A stretch of 64,000 nt of DNA from Pseudomonas indica NBRC 103045 (GCF_002091635.1 NZ_BDAC01000007.1:184529-248528); one strand, 5' to 3'. Positions 52,859-63,628 are shown, numbered from the stretch's first letter. The notes: a model not told the origin generated them from the sequence alone. Numbers and translations are program-made.

Positions 52859-52980
52859 CAAAACTGCCAACTTTCCGTACTGAACCCCCTTTAGTTCGAT
52901 GCGTTGAGGTCAAAATGCCATCATTTTTGTGGCATGATGCTCGTCTGTCCGCACCGCCTACGAACCGCTTGGAGACCCTG

Positions 52981-53298
52981 ATGTACAAGCTGTGCTTCTA
53001 TGTTCCGGAACCCCATCTGGAAGCAGTCAAGAAAGCCATTTTCGCGGTCGGTGCCGGCCGTATCGGTGCATATGACAGTTGCTGCTGGCAGACCTTGGGC
53101 CAGGGGCAGTTCCGGCCGTTGGAGGGAAGCCAGCCGTTTCTCGGGGTAACCGGGCGTGTGGAGCAGGTGGCGGAATGGAAGGTCGAACTCGTCGTGGCTG
53201 ACGAGCAGATCCACGATGTGGTGAAGGCGCTGAAGAAGGCGCACCCCTACGAAACGCCGGCGTTCCAGGTGTGGCGCCTGTCGGATATGGTTTTCTGA
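52981..53298 (+). CDS. NIF3/YqfO-like single-domain protein
   Basis: A 105-residue protein (MYKLCFYVPEPHLEAVKKAIF) that matches the small insert domain found inside some NIF3 (YqfO) proteins, here as a free-standing protein. Characteristic segments are AVGAGRIGAYDSCCWQTLGQGQF, QVAEWKVELVVADE and VVKALKKAHPYETPAFQVW. The last block resembles the CutA-like trimerisation fold. Metal binding is plausible through the Cys pair and His, but it is not shown. A GGAG lies about 10 bases upstream of the ATG. It converges with the L,D-transpeptidase-fold gene. Confidence 0.82.
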   Translation: MYKLCFYVPEPHLEAVKKAIFAVGAGRIGAYDSCCWQTLGQGQFRPLEGSQPFLGVTGRVEQVAEWKVELVVADEQIHDVVKALKKAHPYETPAFQVWRLSDMVF

Positions 53299-53327
53299 GA
53301 TTTAAAGCGGATCGATCGATACTGTAA

Positions 53328-53345
53328 GGGGCATGTGCTTGCCCC
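53328..53345. terminator. Hairpin between converging genes, possible terminator
   Basis: GGGGCA, loop TGTGCT and TGCCCC form a perfect 6-bp stem midway between the NIF3-like gene and the converging L,D-transpeptidase-fold gene. No T-run is obvious. Confidence 0.4.
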
Positions 53346-53357
53346 TCACTCTCACCC

Positions 53358-53861
53358 TTACGGCCTGATCTCGATCAGCGTGCCGTCTTTCACCAGGCTC
53401 CAGATTTCCTTCATGTCGGCATTGGTCAGGGCGATGCAGCCTTCGGTCCAGTCCAGGGTCTGGAAGTACCACTCGGGATATTCCTCATCCAGCGGCGTGC
53501 CGTGGATCATGATCATGCTGCCTGGTGGCACGCCTTCCTGACGGGCCCGTGCGAGGTCGCGGGCATTGGGGTAGGAGATATGCATGGACAGGTTGTACTT
53601 GTCGCTGGGCTTGCGCCAGTCGATCCAGTAAAAGCCTTCCGGCGTCCGCTTGTCGCCTTCGCGAAGTTTCGGTCCTTTCGGCTGCTTGCCCAGGGAGACG
53701 CGATAGCTCCTGAGCGTCTGCCCTTTGCTGATGAGGTGAAGCTTGCGCTCGGATTTGACGACCAGCACCTTGTCGACCTGCTGTCCCTCGAGGGTGGGCG
53801 TTGCGTTGGCGTGAGACAAGGTGGCGATGGACAGGCACAGAGCAGCGAACAACCAGCGCAT
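53358..53861 (-). CDS. L,D-transpeptidase-fold (YkuD) secreted protein
   Basis: A 167-residue exported protein with signal peptide MRWLFAALCLSIATLSHANA. The YkuD catalytic segment is IMIHGTPLDEE, then TLDWTEGCIALTNADMKEIW, giving His and the catalytic Cys (T-x-G-C-I-A-L-x-N; Cys near residue 141). Compact members of this group may modify peptidoglycan or attach proteins to it. Which cross-link it makes cannot be read from sequence. It lies alone between two differently oriented genes. Confidence 0.9.
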   Translation of the reverse strand: MRWLFAALCLSIATLSHANATPTLEGQQVDKVLVVKSERKLHLISKGQTLRSYRVSLGKQPKGPKLREGDKRTPEGFYWIDWRKPSDKYNLSMHISYPNARDLARARQEGVPPGSMIMIHGTPLDEEYPEWYFQTLDWTEGCIALTNADMKEIWSLVKDGTLIEIRP

Positions 53862-53887
53862 TTTGGAACGACTCCCCGGAATTGCAA

Positions 53888-54445
53888 TTACTCTACTTTC
53901 TTAGAATAGGCCCGCAACGCTTCGATAGGTTCGTTGCGTACCGGGTAGACATGCTCCACCCGGTCGGCGAAGAAGCATTCTAAGGTACGCCCTACGGTCG
54001 GGAAAGCGAGCTCGGACCAGGGGATGTCCCGCTCGTGGAACAGGCGAACCTCGAGACTCTCGTCGCCGGCGGCGAAATCCAGGTCGATCAGCTCGGCCCG
54101 AAAGAACAGATAGACCTGGCTGATATGCGGCAGGTCGAAGAGGGTGTAGAGCTTGAGATCGCGCACTCGCGCGCAGGCTTCTTCCAGGGTTTCGCGCATG
54201 GCGGCCTCGGCGGTGGTTTCACCGTTTTCCATGAAGCCGGCCGGGAGCGTCCAGTAGCCTCGGCGCGGGTCGATGGCGCGGCGGCAAAGCAGCACCTGGT
54301 CGCCCCACACGGGCAGGCAGCCGGCGACGACGCGCGGATTCTGATAGTGAATGGTCTGGCATTCGCCGCAGACGAAACGTGGGCGGTTATCGCCGTCGGG
54401 TATGCGTTGCGTCACCGGGCTGCCGCAGTGGCTGCAGAATTTCAT
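53888..54445 (-). CDS. Zinc-ribbon Nudix hydrolase
   Basis: Nudix pyrophosphatase of 185 residues; the ATG at 54445 gives MKFCSHCGSPVTQRIPDGD. An N-terminal zinc ribbon (CSHCG near 4-8, CGEC near 27-30) precedes the Nudix domain, whose box is GFMENGETTAEAAMRETLEEA (GX5EX7REX2EE, with Ala where Gly is usual). The zinc-ribbon head resembles NudC-type NADH pyrophosphatases, but the SQPWPFPxS motif of true NudC is absent, so the substrate is uncertain. A longer reading upstream of 54445 is a shadow overlapping the next gene. Confidence 0.87.
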   Translation of the reverse strand: MKFCSHCGSPVTQRIPDGDNRPRFVCGECQTIHYQNPRVVAGCLPVWGDQVLLCRRAIDPRRGYWTLPAGFMENGETTAEAAMRETLEEACARVRDLKLYTLFDLPHISQVYLFFRAELIDLDFAAGDESLEVRLFHERDIPWSELAFPTVGRTLECFFADRVEHVYPVRNEPIEALRAYSKKVE

Positions 54446-54589
54446 GGTATTCCCCTTGTCCTGAACCCATCTTGGCGCGAGGGGTGCGAGGCGGCAAGCC
54501 GGGCCGGCTGAAAGGCGTGACCGGTTGGCGCGGGGCTTGGGCGCGGCGGGACTTCGTGCCATGATGCGAAGCAAAGGAAAAGACCGAGA

Positions 54590-55198
54590 ATGCCCATGCT
54601 GGACGAACTCCTCCAACGTGTGCGCACCTATTCGCCACGCCTCTTGGAGACGGACCGCAGCTTCCCCGAGGCGGCGGTCCTCGTGCCCATCACCCGCAGC
54701 GACGAACCCGAGCTGGTGTTGACTCTGCGCGCCAGCGGCCTTTCGACCCACGGTGGGGAAGTCGCCTTCCCGGGCGGACGCCGCGATCCCGAAGATCCCG
54801 ATCTCATCCGTACCGCCCTGCGCGAGGCGGAAGAAGAAATCGGCCTGCCGCCGGGTCTGGTGGAGGTCATCGGCCCCTTGAGTACGCTGGTATCGCGACA
54901 CGGGATCAAGGTGACGCCCTACGTCGGGCTGGTGCCCGACTACGTCGAATACCAGGCCAACGACGGTGAGATCGCCTCGGTATTCAGTGTGCCGCTATCG
55001 TTCTTCCGTGAAGACCCGCGGGAGGTCACCCATCGCATCGATTACCTGGGACATAGTTGGTATGTGCCCAGCTATCGTTTCGGCGAGTACAAGATCTGGG
55101 GCCTGACGGCGATCATGGTGGTGGAGTTGGTGAACCTGCTCTATGACGCCGATATCCAGCTGCACCGAGCCCCGAAAACCTTTATCAAACTGAGCTGA
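54590..55198 (+). CDS. CoA pyrophosphatase-like Nudix hydrolase (NudL/YeaB type)
   Basis: A 202-residue Nudix enzyme of the CoA-diphosphatase branch. The Nudix box reads GGRRDPEDPDLIRTALREAEEEIGL near 62-86 (with the preceding HGGEVAFPGG), and the CoA-specific UPF0035 pattern STHGGEVAFPGG is present. The start is ATG 54590 or the in-frame ATG 54596 (MLDELLQRVRTYSP); an AAGGAAAAG lies at suitable distance. It is divergent from the zinc-ribbon Nudix gene and followed after 22 bases by the carbonic-anhydrase-like gene. Confidence 0.9.
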   Translation: MPMLDELLQRVRTYSPRLLETDRSFPEAAVLVPITRSDEPELVLTLRASGLSTHGGEVAFPGGRRDPEDPDLIRTALREAEEEIGLPPGLVEVIGPLSTLVSRHGIKVTPYVGLVPDYVEYQANDGEIASVFSVPLSFFREDPREVTHRIDYLGHSWYVPSYRFGEYKIWGLTAIMVVELVNLLYDADIQLHRAPKTFIKLS

Positions 55199-55220
55199 GC
55201 CTGCCTGAGAGGAAGCGCTG

Positions 55221-55745
55221 ATGAAATATCGCCTGGGAGACGCCCGCGTCGATACCCATCCGGACAGTTGGATCGCACCCAATGCGACCCTGGTCGGCAA
55301 GGTCAGGCTGGAGTCCGGCGCCAGTGTCTGGTTCGGTGCCGTGCTGCGCGGCGACAACGAGCTGATCCATATCGGCGAGAACAGCAACGTGCAGGATGGC
55401 ACCGTGATGCATACCGACATGGGCTATCCGCTGACTATCGGTAAAGGCGTGACCATCGGTCACAACGTCATGCTGCATGGCTGTTCGGTGGGCGACTACA
55501 GCCTGATCGGCATCAATGCCGTGGTGCTCAACGGGGCGAAGATCGGCAAGTACTGCCTCATCGGTGCCAACACCCTGATTCCCGAAGGCAAGGAAATTCC
55601 CGACGGCTCGCTGGTCATGGGCTCGCCGGGCAAGGTGGTGCGTGAGCTGACCGAGCAACAGAAGAAAATGCTCGAAGCCAGTGCCGCTCACTATGTGCAC
55701 AACGCCCAGCGCTACGCGCGTGATCTGGCGGAGCAGGACGACTGA
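55221..55745 (+). CDS. Gamma-carbonic-anhydrase-like protein (YrdA type)
   Basis: Left-handed beta-helix hexapeptide protein of 174 residues. The zinc-binding histidines are in [13 protein letters not shown] (near 69) and [16 protein letters not shown] (near 88-94). The C-terminal helix contains [21 protein letters not shown]. coli YrdA/CaiE relatives often lack measured carbonic anhydrase activity, so activity is uncertain. It precedes a DUF1289-like gene with a one-base TGATG overlap. Confidence 0.92.
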   Translation: MKYRLGDARVDTHPDSWIAPNATLVGKVRLESGASVWFGAVLRGDNELIHIGENSNVQDGTVMHTDMGYPLTIGKGVTIGHNVMLHGCSVGDYSLIGINAVVLNGAKIGKYCLIGANTLIPEGKEIPDGSLVMGSPGKVVRELTEQQKKMLEASAAHYVHNAQRYARDLAEQDD

Positions 55746-55936
55746 TGGAGCGCGAGCTGCCCGTCGCCTCGCCTTGCGTGCACGTCTGCGCGCTGGATGA
55801 TGACGACATCTGTATCGGCTGCCAGCGAACGATGGCCGAAATCACTCGCTGGGGACGCATGGACAACGACGAGCGTCGCCAAGTGCTGGTCCGTTGCCAT
55901 GAGCGAGCCCGGATAAAGGGCCAGTTGCTCTCCTGA
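55745..55936 (+). CDS. DUF1289-family small Cys-rich protein
   Basis: A 63-residue protein with the DUF1289 pattern [25 protein letters not shown], then [13 protein letters not shown]. Four Cys (near 11, 15, 22 and 25) are spaced as if to bind a metal or a cluster. The family is often annotated as Fe-S oxidoreductase-like, without proof. Its ATG overlaps the carbonic-anhydrase-like stop by one base, so the two are translationally coupled. Confidence 0.88.
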   Translation: MERELPVASPCVHVCALDDDDICIGCQRTMAEITRWGRMDNDERRQVLVRCHERARIKGQLLS

Positions 55937-55998
55937 CGCGCTTCGCCTTCTCTTTATTTCAATGCGCCGAGTCGCGCACCGTTCCAAAGGAAAACGTC

Positions 55999-57180
55999 AT
56001 GCCCCGTATTGGTACCCCCTTGTCGCCGAGTGCGACCCGTGTCCTGCTCTGCGGCTCCGGTGAGCTGGGCAAGGAAGTGGTCATCGAACTGCAGCGCCTG
56101 GGTGTCGAAGTGATCGCCGTCGACCGTTACGCCGACGCGCCGGCCATGCAGGTCGCCCATCGCAGTCATGTGGTCAACATGCTGGATGGCGCCGCGCTGC
56201 GTACGGTGATCGAGCGGGAGCAGCCGCACTACATCGTCCCTGAAATCGAAGCCATCGCCACGGCCACGCTGGTCGAGCTGGAGGCCGAGGGTTTCACCGT
56301 GATTCCCACCGCCAGGGCTGCGCAATTGACCATGAACCGCGAAGGCATCCGTCGCCTGGCTGCGGAGGAGTTGGAACTGCCGACCTCGCCGTACCATTTC
56401 GCCGACAGCTTCGAGGACTATCGTGCGGCTGTGGAAGATCTGGGCTATCCCTGCGTGGTGAAGCCGATCATGAGTTCGTCCGGCAAGGGGCAGAGCCTGC
56501 TCAAGGGGCCTGACGATCTCCGGGCGGCCTGGGACTATGCCCAGGAAGGCGGGCGCGCCGGCAAGGGGCGGGTGATCGTCGAGGGGTTCATCGATTTCGA
56601 CTACGAGATCACCTTGCTGACCGTCCGGCACATCGGTGGCACCGATTTCTGCGCGCCGGTCGGCCATCGCCAGGTCAAGGGCGATTACCATGAGTCCTGG
56701 CAGCCCCAGGCAATGAGCCCGAAGGCGCTGGCCGAGTCCGAGCGCATTGCCCGTGCGGTCACCGAGGCGCTGGGCGGGCGCGGTCTGTTCGGTGTCGAGT
56801 TGTTCGTCAAGGGTGATCAGGTCTGGTTCAGCGAGGTTTCGCCACGCCCCCACGATACCGGGCTGGTCACGCTGATTTCCCAGGACCTTTCCGAGTTCGC
56901 TCTGCATGCGCGAGCCATTCTGGGATTGCCGATTCCCGCGATTCGTCAATTGGGACCGTCGGCTTCGGCCGTGGTGCTGGTGGAAGGGGAGTCGAAACAG
57001 GTGAGTTTCGGCAACCTGGCGGCGGCGCTGAGCGAACCGGATACCGCGTTGCGTCTGTTCGGCAAGCCGGAGGTAGCCGGGCAGCGGCGCATGGGTGTTG
57101 CCCTGGCGCGCGACACGTCAGTGGAGTTGGCGCGGGCCAAGGCGACCCGCGCGGCTCGAGCGGTGAACATCGACCTGTGA
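55999..57180 (+). CDS. purT: Formate-dependent GAR transformylase PurT
   Basis: Formate- and ATP-dependent third step of purine synthesis, an alternative to PurN. The 393 residues have the ATP-grasp layout: N-terminal preATP-grasp fold ([21 protein letters not shown]), ATP loop ([17 protein letters not shown] near 155) and metal-binding end ([26 protein letters not shown] near 260-285). The C-terminal RudK-like domain follows. It starts 62 bases after the DUF1289-like gene and overlaps the next gene by 4 bases. Confidence 0.97.
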   Translation: MPRIGTPLSPSATRVLLCGSGELGKEVVIELQRLGVEVIAVDRYADAPAMQVAHRSHVVNMLDGAALRTVIEREQPHYIVPEIEAIATATLVELEAEGFTVIPTARAAQLTMNREGIRRLAAEELELPTSPYHFADSFEDYRAAVEDLGYPCVVKPIMSSSGKGQSLLKGPDDLRAAWDYAQEGGRAGKGRVIVEGFIDFDYEITLLTVRHIGGTDFCAPVGHRQVKGDYHESWQPQAMSPKALAESERIARAVTEALGGRGLFGVELFVKGDQVWFSEVSPRPHDTGLVTLISQDLSEFALHARAILGLPIPAIRQLGPSASAVVLVEGESKQVSFGNLAAALSEPDTALRLFGKPEVAGQRRMGVALARDTSVELARAKATRAARAVNIDL

Positions 57181-57911
57181 GCCGGTGGCACGGCTTGGCC
57201 TGGTGGGCGGCGGCACTGCCGGCGCTGCCGATCGCCTTGTTGCTGGCCGTTCGAACCCACCGTCAGGCCTTGCGATTGGCACCGGCAGCCGGTCCGGTCA
57301 GTGGGCGGGCCGGCATGGGCTTGGAAGGTGATCCCTTGCGCTTGCTGGTGCTGGGGGAGTCGACGGTGGCGGGTGTCGGGGCATCCTGCCTCGAGTATGC
57401 GTTGGCCGGTCGGCTGGCGGCGGAATTGGCCGAGCGCTATCGCCGGCCGGTGCATTGGCTGGCCTGCGGAGAAAACGGCATCACGGCGCACGAGGCCTGT
57501 GAGCGTCTGTTGCCCCGGGTTCTGGAAGAGCCGGTCGATCTGGCGTTGCTGGTTTTCGGTGTCAATGACACCACCCACCTCAGTCCGGCGTCGCAGTGGA
57601 GATCGGCATTGGAAACGATGGCGACGAGCCTGGCGAAGCGGGGTGCCCGCGTCGCGTTCAGCAGCGTTCCGCCGCTCCAGCATTTCTTCGCCTTGCCCTG
57701 GTTGCTGCGGCGGCTGCTGGGTGCGCGGGCCAGGCTACTCGATGCTCAACTGCGTGAGGTGGCTCAGGCGTCCGGCACGGTCTATTGCCCGATGACGCTG
57801 GAGTTCGTCCGAGGTTACCTGGCAGTGGATGGCTATCATCCGTCCAGTCTGGGCTATCGCGTGTGGGCGCAGGGGCTGGCGCAGTTGCTCAGTCCTGTTC
57901 GGGTCGATTGA
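57177..57911 (+). CDS. SGNH/GDSL hydrolase, membrane- or periplasm-targeted
   Basis: A 244-residue SGNH hydrolase. The GTG at 57177 overlaps the purT stop (GTGA). An N-terminal hydrophobic segment (about 6-25, [19 protein letters not shown]) is a signal or anchor. Block I is [12 protein letters not shown] (Ser nucleophile near 63, GES rather than GDS). Block III is VFGVNDTTH (Gly/Asn, near 126). Block V is [14 protein letters not shown] (Asp and His, near 222). The substrate is unknown. The 3' end overlaps the converging CorB-like gene by 23 bases. Confidence 0.87.
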   Translation: MSRWHGLAWWAAALPALPIALLLAVRTHRQALRLAPAAGPVSGRAGMGLEGDPLRLLVLGESTVAGVGASCLEYALAGRLAAELAERYRRPVHWLACGENGITAHEACERLLPRVLEEPVDLALLVFGVNDTTHLSPASQWRSALETMATSLAKRGARVAFSSVPPLQHFFALPWLLRRLLGARARLLDAQLREVAQASGTVYCPMTLEFVRGYLAVDGYHPSSLGYRVWAQGLAQLLSPVRVD

Positions 57912-59166
57912 CCTTCACTTCCCAGACTCGCACCGTCTTCACCCGGTTTTCCGCCGCCTGGAGGATTTCCAGCCGGTAAGGGCCGATCTTCAGGCAGACG
58001 CCGCTATCGGGAATGCTTTCCAGGGCCTCGGTGACCAGGCCGTTGAGTGTCTTCGGGCCGTCGCAGGGCAATTGCCAGCCGAGCGCTTTGTTCACTTCGC
58101 GGATATAGGCGGCGCCATCGATGACCTGGGTGCCGTCCTCCTGGGGGTGGATATCGGGGCTGCGCAGGGCGTCCTGATTGCTGAACTCGCCGACGATCTC
58201 TTCGAGGATGTCTTCCAGGGTCACGATGCCGAGCACGTCGCCATATTCGTCGACGACAATACCGATGCGGCGCTTCTGCTTCTGGAAGTTGATCAGCTGG
58301 GTCGAAAGGGGTGTGTTTTCCGGCACGAAATAAGGCTCGTGGCAGGCGGCCCTCAGCGACTCCTTGGTCAACTGGTTGTGGGTAAGCAGGCGGGCGATCT
58401 GACGCATGTGCACCACGCCTTCGATCTGGTTGATATCGTTGCGGAACACCGGAAGCCGGGTATGGGTGGTGGTACGCAACTGCGTGACGATATCGTCCAG
58501 ATCGTCTTCCAGATTGATCCCGGTGACTTCGCTGCGCGGAATCATGATGTCGTCCACCGTAACCTTTTCCAGGTCGAGGATGCCGAGCAGCATGTTCTGT
58601 CGGTTGAGTGGCAATTCATGGCCGGACTCGCGGACCACGCTGCGCAGTTCCTCGGTGGTCAGCGCGTCGTTGCCCTTGCTCGCCGGGTCGATGCCGAACA
58701 GGCGGAGCAGGCCGTTGCTGACCCAGCCAAGCGCCAGTACCAGCGGATAGAACAGCTTGAGCAGCAACAGCAGCGGCAGGCTGGCGGGATAGGCGACGCT
58801 TTCCGGCTTGAGCGCGGCGAGGGTCTTGGGCGTGATTTCGCCGAAAATCAGCAGAGCGATGGTCAGCCCTACGGTGGCGATGGCGATACCGGCTTCGCCC
58901 CAGAGTTGCAGGGCCAGCACGGTGGCGATCGACGAGGCGAGGATATTGACGAAGTTGTTGCCGATCAGAATGGTGCCGAGCAGGCGGTCGGGGCGGCTGA
59001 GCAGGGCGCTGGCACGCTTGGCACCACGGTGCCCCTCTTTGGCCAAGTGTTTCAACCGGTAGCGGTTGAGGCTGAGCATGCCGGTCTCGGAGCTGGAGAA
59101 GAACGCCGAACAGACCAGCAGGAAGACTAACAGGCCGAGCAGGAAGCCAGGATGTACGTTTTCCAC
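57889..59166 (-). CDS. CNNM/CBS-domain membrane protein (CorB/HlyC-type)
   Basis: A 425-residue protein with the CorB/YfjD layout. The N-terminal DUF21 (CNNM) membrane domain has four hydrophobic segments and the conserved VCSAFFSSSETGMLSLNRYRL and ILIGNNFVNILASSIATVL. Two CBS domains follow (about 195-320, DIMIPRSEVTGIN and RIGIVVDEYGDVLGIVTLEDILEEIVGE). A C-terminal CorC_HlyC domain ends it. The family is linked to Mg2+/Co2+ handling; the older name haemolysin is misleading. It lies upstream of the SGNH gene end and just downstream of the CcsA-like gene on the same strand. Confidence 0.93.
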   Translation of the reverse strand: MENVHPGFLLGLLVFLLVCSAFFSSSETGMLSLNRYRLKHLAKEGHRGAKRASALLSRPDRLLGTILIGNNFVNILASSIATVLALQLWGEAGIAIATVGLTIALLIFGEITPKTLAALKPESVAYPASLPLLLLLKLFYPLVLALGWVSNGLLRLFGIDPASKGNDALTTEELRSVVRESGHELPLNRQNMLLGILDLEKVTVDDIMIPRSEVTGINLEDDLDDIVTQLRTTTHTRLPVFRNDINQIEGVVHMRQIARLLTHNQLTKESLRAACHEPYFVPENTPLSTQLINFQKQKRRIGIVVDEYGDVLGIVTLEDILEEIVGEFSNQDALRSPDIHPQEDGTQVIDGAAYIREVNKALGWQLPCDGPKTLNGLVTEALESIPDSGVCLKIGPYRLEILQAAENRVKTVRVWEVKVNRPEQD

Positions 59167-59184
59167 GGGCGGTGGCCTAGATAT

Positions 59185-59985
59185 CTAAATGTGCAGGATG
59201 AATTCGCGCACCAGCTTGCTGCCGAAATAAGCCAGCATCAGCAGGCAGAAGCCCGCCAGTGTCCAGCGGATCGCCTTGTGTCCGCGCCAGCCGAGCTGAT
59301 GGCGTCCCCACAGGAGCACCCCGAAGACCAGCCAGGCTACGCAGGCGAGCAGCGTCTTGTGTGCCAGATGCTGGGCGAACAGGTCCTCAAGGAACAGCCA
59401 GCCGGACAGCAGCGACAGCGAGAGCAGGCCCCAGCCAGCCCAGAGGAAGCCGAACAGGAGGCTTTCCATGGTCTGCAGCGGGGGGAAATTGCGGATCAGT
59501 CCGGAGGGGTGCTTGTGCTTGAGTTGGTGATCCTGCAAAAGGAGCAGCAACGACTGGAACATGGCGATGGTGAGCATGCCGTAGGCCAGGATCGACAGCA
59601 GGATGTGCGCCAGGATGCCCGGTTCTTCGTTGATCGGCTGGATCGTTCCCGAGGGCATGAATTGCGCCAGCAGCGCCGTCAGCGCGCCGAGCGGCAATAG
59701 CAGAAGCAACAGGTTCTCCACCGGGATTCGCGCGCAGGCCAGCAGTGTCAGGGCGATCACCGCGGCGGCAATCAGGCTGGCGGCGTTGAAGAAGTCCAGG
59801 TTGAGCCCGTTGGGGGTCAGCAATTGGTTGTACAGGCCGACGGCGTGGGCAAGCAGTGCGAGGATGGCCAGGAGAGCCAGCAGGCGCCGGTCCGGCACCT
59901 CGCGGCGGGCCAGGCGGAGTCCTTGGTAGGCGGTGGCGCCGGCGTACAGGCAGGCGGCCGCGAGGCTGGGCAGCAGAGGGTGCAT
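59185..59985 (-). CDS. CcsA/YpjD-like cytochrome c assembly membrane protein
   Basis: An inner-membrane protein of 266 residues (ATG at 59985, MHPLLPSLAAACLYAGATAYQG) with about eight hydrophobic helices. Conserved elements are VGLYNQLLTPNGLNLDFFN and EEPGILAHILLSILAYGMLTIA, with the His typical of the heme-handling CcsA/CcmC fold, and a C-terminal FLWAGWGLLSLSLLSGWL, then KTLLACVAWLVFGVLLWGRHQLGWRGHKA. In Pseudomonas and E. coli the YpjD-type gene sits next to ffh, as here. Its partner and exact function are not settled. A 14-codon longer start at 60027 is unlikely. Confidence 0.88.
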   Translation of the reverse strand: MHPLLPSLAAACLYAGATAYQGLRLARREVPDRRLLALLAILALLAHAVGLYNQLLTPNGLNLDFFNAASLIAAAVIALTLLACARIPVENLLLLLLPLGALTALLAQFMPSGTIQPINEEPGILAHILLSILAYGMLTIAMFQSLLLLLQDHQLKHKHPSGLIRNFPPLQTMESLLFGFLWAGWGLLSLSLLSGWLFLEDLFAQHLAHKTLLACVAWLVFGVLLWGRHQLGWRGHKAIRWTLAGFCLLMLAYFGSKLVREFILHI

Positions 59986-60082
59986 AAATCCGTATAAGAC
60001 GAGCCCGAAAGGGCGTGAGTGTGGCATAGAACCCTCGTCTCACGAAAGACTTCAGGCGGTGTCGGTGATCCCAGGTCTTCGC

Positions 60083-60088
60083 TATAAT
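60083..60088 (+). promoter_or_regulatory. Probable ffh -10 box
   Basis: A perfect TATAAT lies 53 bases before the ffh ATG, in a CGCTATAATCCGCG context. The -35 region (TGTCGG at about 60060, 17-base spacer) is weak. Confidence 0.5.
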
Positions 60089-60141
60089 CCGCGCCCTGCC
60101 GCAAGATCACCTCGGTTCAATAGAGTCCGAAAGGAACGCGC

Positions 60142-61518
<1,377 letters not shown>

Positions 61519-61581
61519 TGGCGTGACGCCCCGGTGCGCCGGCCGTTTCCGGCCGCACCGATGGGCGGCGGAAAAAGAGAT

Positions 61582-61609
61582 TTGCAAACGGCTGGATAAT
61601 CCTTAGAAT
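61582..61609 (+). promoter_or_regulatory. Promoter of the rpsP operon
   Basis: TTGCAA (61582-61587) and TAGAAT (61604-61609), 16 bases apart, lie 74 bases before the rpsP ATG. A GC-rich hairpin in the 61537-61563 region lies just upstream, in the tail of ffh. Confidence 0.6.
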
Positions 61610-61682
61610 ATGCGGCCTTTCGGGCCCAGGGCCCAGTGTGCAATTTGGTTTTGCAAGCACCGACTACAGGAACGATGTTCTC

Positions 61683-61934
61683 ATGGTAACCATTCGTCTC
61701 GCCCGTGGCGGCTCCAAGAAGCGCCCCTTCTATCACCTGACCGTGACCAACAGCCGCAATGCGCGCGACGGTCGCTTCGTAGAGCGTATCGGCTTCTTCA
61801 ATCCGGTCGCCTCGGGTGCCGAAGTGAAGCTCTCCGTCAATCAGGAGCGTGCCAACTACTGGCTGAGCCAGGGCGCACAGCCGTCTGAGCGCGTTGCTCA
61901 GCTGCTGAAGGAAGCTGCCAAGGCCACTGCCTGA
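61683..61934 (+). CDS. rpsP: 30S ribosomal protein S16
   Basis: A small-subunit assembly protein of 83 residues. The ATG at 61683 gives [20 protein letters not shown], the family signature, followed by [18 protein letters not shown]. It heads the rpsP-rimM-trmD-rplS operon, which ends at the IS-interrupted terminator. Confidence 0.98.
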   Translation: MVTIRLARGGSKKRPFYHLTVTNSRNARDGRFVERIGFFNPVASGAEVKLSVNQERANYWLSQGAQPSERVAQLLKEAAKATA

Positions 61935-61939
61935 GCAGC

Positions 61940-62473
61940 ATGAACGCGACGCCGGTTTCCGAGGAGCTGATTGTCCTCGGCAAGATCACTTCGGTGCATG
62001 GCGTTCGCGGCGAAGTGAAGGTGTATTCCTTCACCGATCCGATCGACAACCTGCTGGACTATCGCCGCTGGACGCTTCGGCGCGACAGCGAGACGCGGCA
62101 GGTTGAAGTGAGCGGGGGCCGCCTCCAGGGCAAGGTTCTGGTGGCGAAGCTTAAAGGGCTCGATGACCGTGAAGAGGCACGTACTCTTGCGGGCTTCGAC
62201 ATTTGCGTGCCCCGTGGCGAACTTCCGGGCCTGTCCGAGGGCGAGTACTACTGGTACCAGCTCGAAGGGCTCAAGGTGATAGACCAGGCCGGGCAACTGC
62301 TCGGGCGTATCGATCATCTGCTGGAAACCGGCTCCAACGATGTAATGGTGGTCAAGCCCTTCCCGGGCAGTCTGGATGATCGCGAGCGCCTGTTGCCCTA
62401 TACGGAGCAGTGCGTGCTGTCGGTTGACCTGGAAGCCGGGGAAATGCGGGTGGACTGGGATGCGGACTTCTGA
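61940..62473 (+). CDS. rimM: Ribosome maturation factor RimM
   Basis: Helps assemble the 30S head around S19. The 177 residues contain the N-terminal RimM domain ([25 protein letters not shown]) and a PRC-barrel domain (about 100-175, [27 protein letters not shown]), ending RVDWDADF. It lies 5 bases after rpsP and 2 bases before trmD. Confidence 0.97.
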   Translation: MNATPVSEELIVLGKITSVHGVRGEVKVYSFTDPIDNLLDYRRWTLRRDSETRQVEVSGGRLQGKVLVAKLKGLDDREEARTLAGFDICVPRGELPGLSEGEYYWYQLEGLKVIDQAGQLLGRIDHLLETGSNDVMVVKPFPGSLDDRERLLPYTEQCVLSVDLEAGEMRVDWDADF

Positions 62474-62475
62474 CC

Positions 62476-63219
62476 ATGAGGGTCGAGGTCATTAGCATCT
62501 TCCCGGAGATGTTCGCCGCCATCAGCGAGTACGGCATTACCAGCCGTGCGGTGAAGCAGGGGCTGCTGCAGCTGACCTGCTGGAACCCGCGGAGCTTTAC
62601 CGAGGATCGCCACCAGACAGTGGATGACCGCCCGTTCGGCGGTGGACCCGGCATGGTGATGAAGATTCAGCCTCTGGAGCGTGCACTGGCAGCAGCCAGG
62701 CAGGCGGCCGGGGAGACGGCGAAGGTGATCTACCTGTCGCCGCAGGGTCGCCAGTTGAAGCAGGCGGCCGTGCGCGAACTGGCGCAGGAGCAGGCAATGA
62801 TCCTGATCGCCGGTCGCTACGAAGGTATCGACGAGCGCTTCATCGAGGCGCACGTCGACGAAGAATGGTCGATTGGCGATTACGTTCTGTCCGGTGGCGA
62901 GCTGCCGGCGATGGTGCTGATCGATGCGGTGACCCGTTTGTTGCCCGGTGCATTGGGCCATGTGGATTCCGCCGAGGAGGATTCGTTTACCGACGGCCTG
63001 CTCGACTGCCCGCACTACACCCGACCCGAAGTGTACGAAGGCAAGCGTGTTCCTGAGGTGCTGCTCAGCGGCAATCACGAACACATCCGGCGCTGGCGTT
63101 TGCAGCAGTCCCTTGGAAGGACCTACGAACGTCGCGCTGATCTTCTGGATAGCCGCTCGCTTTCTGGAGAAGAGCAAAAGCTGTTGGCGGAATATCTTCG
63201 CCAGCGGGACGATAGTTAA
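62476..63219 (+). CDS. trmD: tRNA (guanine-37-N1)-methyltransferase TrmD
   Basis: Makes m1G37, which prevents +1 frameshifting. The 247 residues start [20 protein letters not shown]. The SAM-binding trefoil knot is seen in [36 protein letters not shown] near 112-147, with the catalytic Asp in the [17 protein letters not shown] region. It follows rimM after 2 bases and precedes rplS. Confidence 0.98.
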   Translation: MRVEVISIFPEMFAAISEYGITSRAVKQGLLQLTCWNPRSFTEDRHQTVDDRPFGGGPGMVMKIQPLERALAAARQAAGETAKVIYLSPQGRQLKQAAVRELAQEQAMILIAGRYEGIDERFIEAHVDEEWSIGDYVLSGGELPAMVLIDAVTRLLPGALGHVDSAEEDSFTDGLLDCPHYTRPEVYEGKRVPEVLLSGNHEHIRRWRLQQSLGRTYERRADLLDSRSLSGEEQKLLAEYLRQRDDS

Positions 63220-63262
63220 CGTATCGATGGCAAACCTGTGGGTTTGTCTTAGGAGCACTCAG

Positions 63263-63613
63263 ATGACCAACAAGATCATTCAGCAGCTCGAAGCCGAGCA
63301 GATGAACAAAGAAATTCCGGCTTTCGCCCCGGGCGACACCGTTATCGTTCAAGTGAAAGTGAAGGAAGGCGACCGTCAGCGTCTGCAGGCTTTCGAAGGT
63401 GTGGTCATCGCCAAGCGTAACCGTGGCCTGAACAGCGCGTTCACCGTGCGCAAGATTTCCAGCGGCGTCGGTGTCGAGCGTACCTTCCAGACCTACTCCC
63501 CGCTGGTCGACAGCGTGAGCGTCAAGCGTCGTGGCGACGTGCGCAAGGCCAAGCTGTACTACCTCCGCGACCTGTCCGGCAAGGCGGCTCGCATCAAGGA
63601 AAAGCTGGCCTGA
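63263..63613 (+). CDS. rplS: 50S ribosomal protein L19
   Basis: Large-subunit protein at the 30S interface, 116 residues. The ATG at 63263 follows TAGGAG and gives [19 protein letters not shown], with the family blocks [35 protein letters not shown] and [35 protein letters not shown]. It is the last gene of the operon. Its native terminator appears to be cut by an IS element 35 bases after the stop. Confidence 0.98.
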   Translation: MTNKIIQQLEAEQMNKEIPAFAPGDTVIVQVKVKEGDRQRLQAFEGVVIAKRNRGLNSAFTVRKISSGVGVERTFQTYSPLVDSVSVKRRGDVRKAKLYYLRDLSGKAARIKEKLA

Positions 63614-63628
63614 TCCGGCGCTCCTTCA

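Noticed and set aside
52915..52945. Possible sigma-54 promoter (TGGCATGATGC) before the NIF3-like gene
   Set aside because: The -24 GG fits, but the -12 GC element (TTGC) is missing at the right spacing; TGGCAT is better explained as the arm of the ATGCCA/TGGCAT hairpin.
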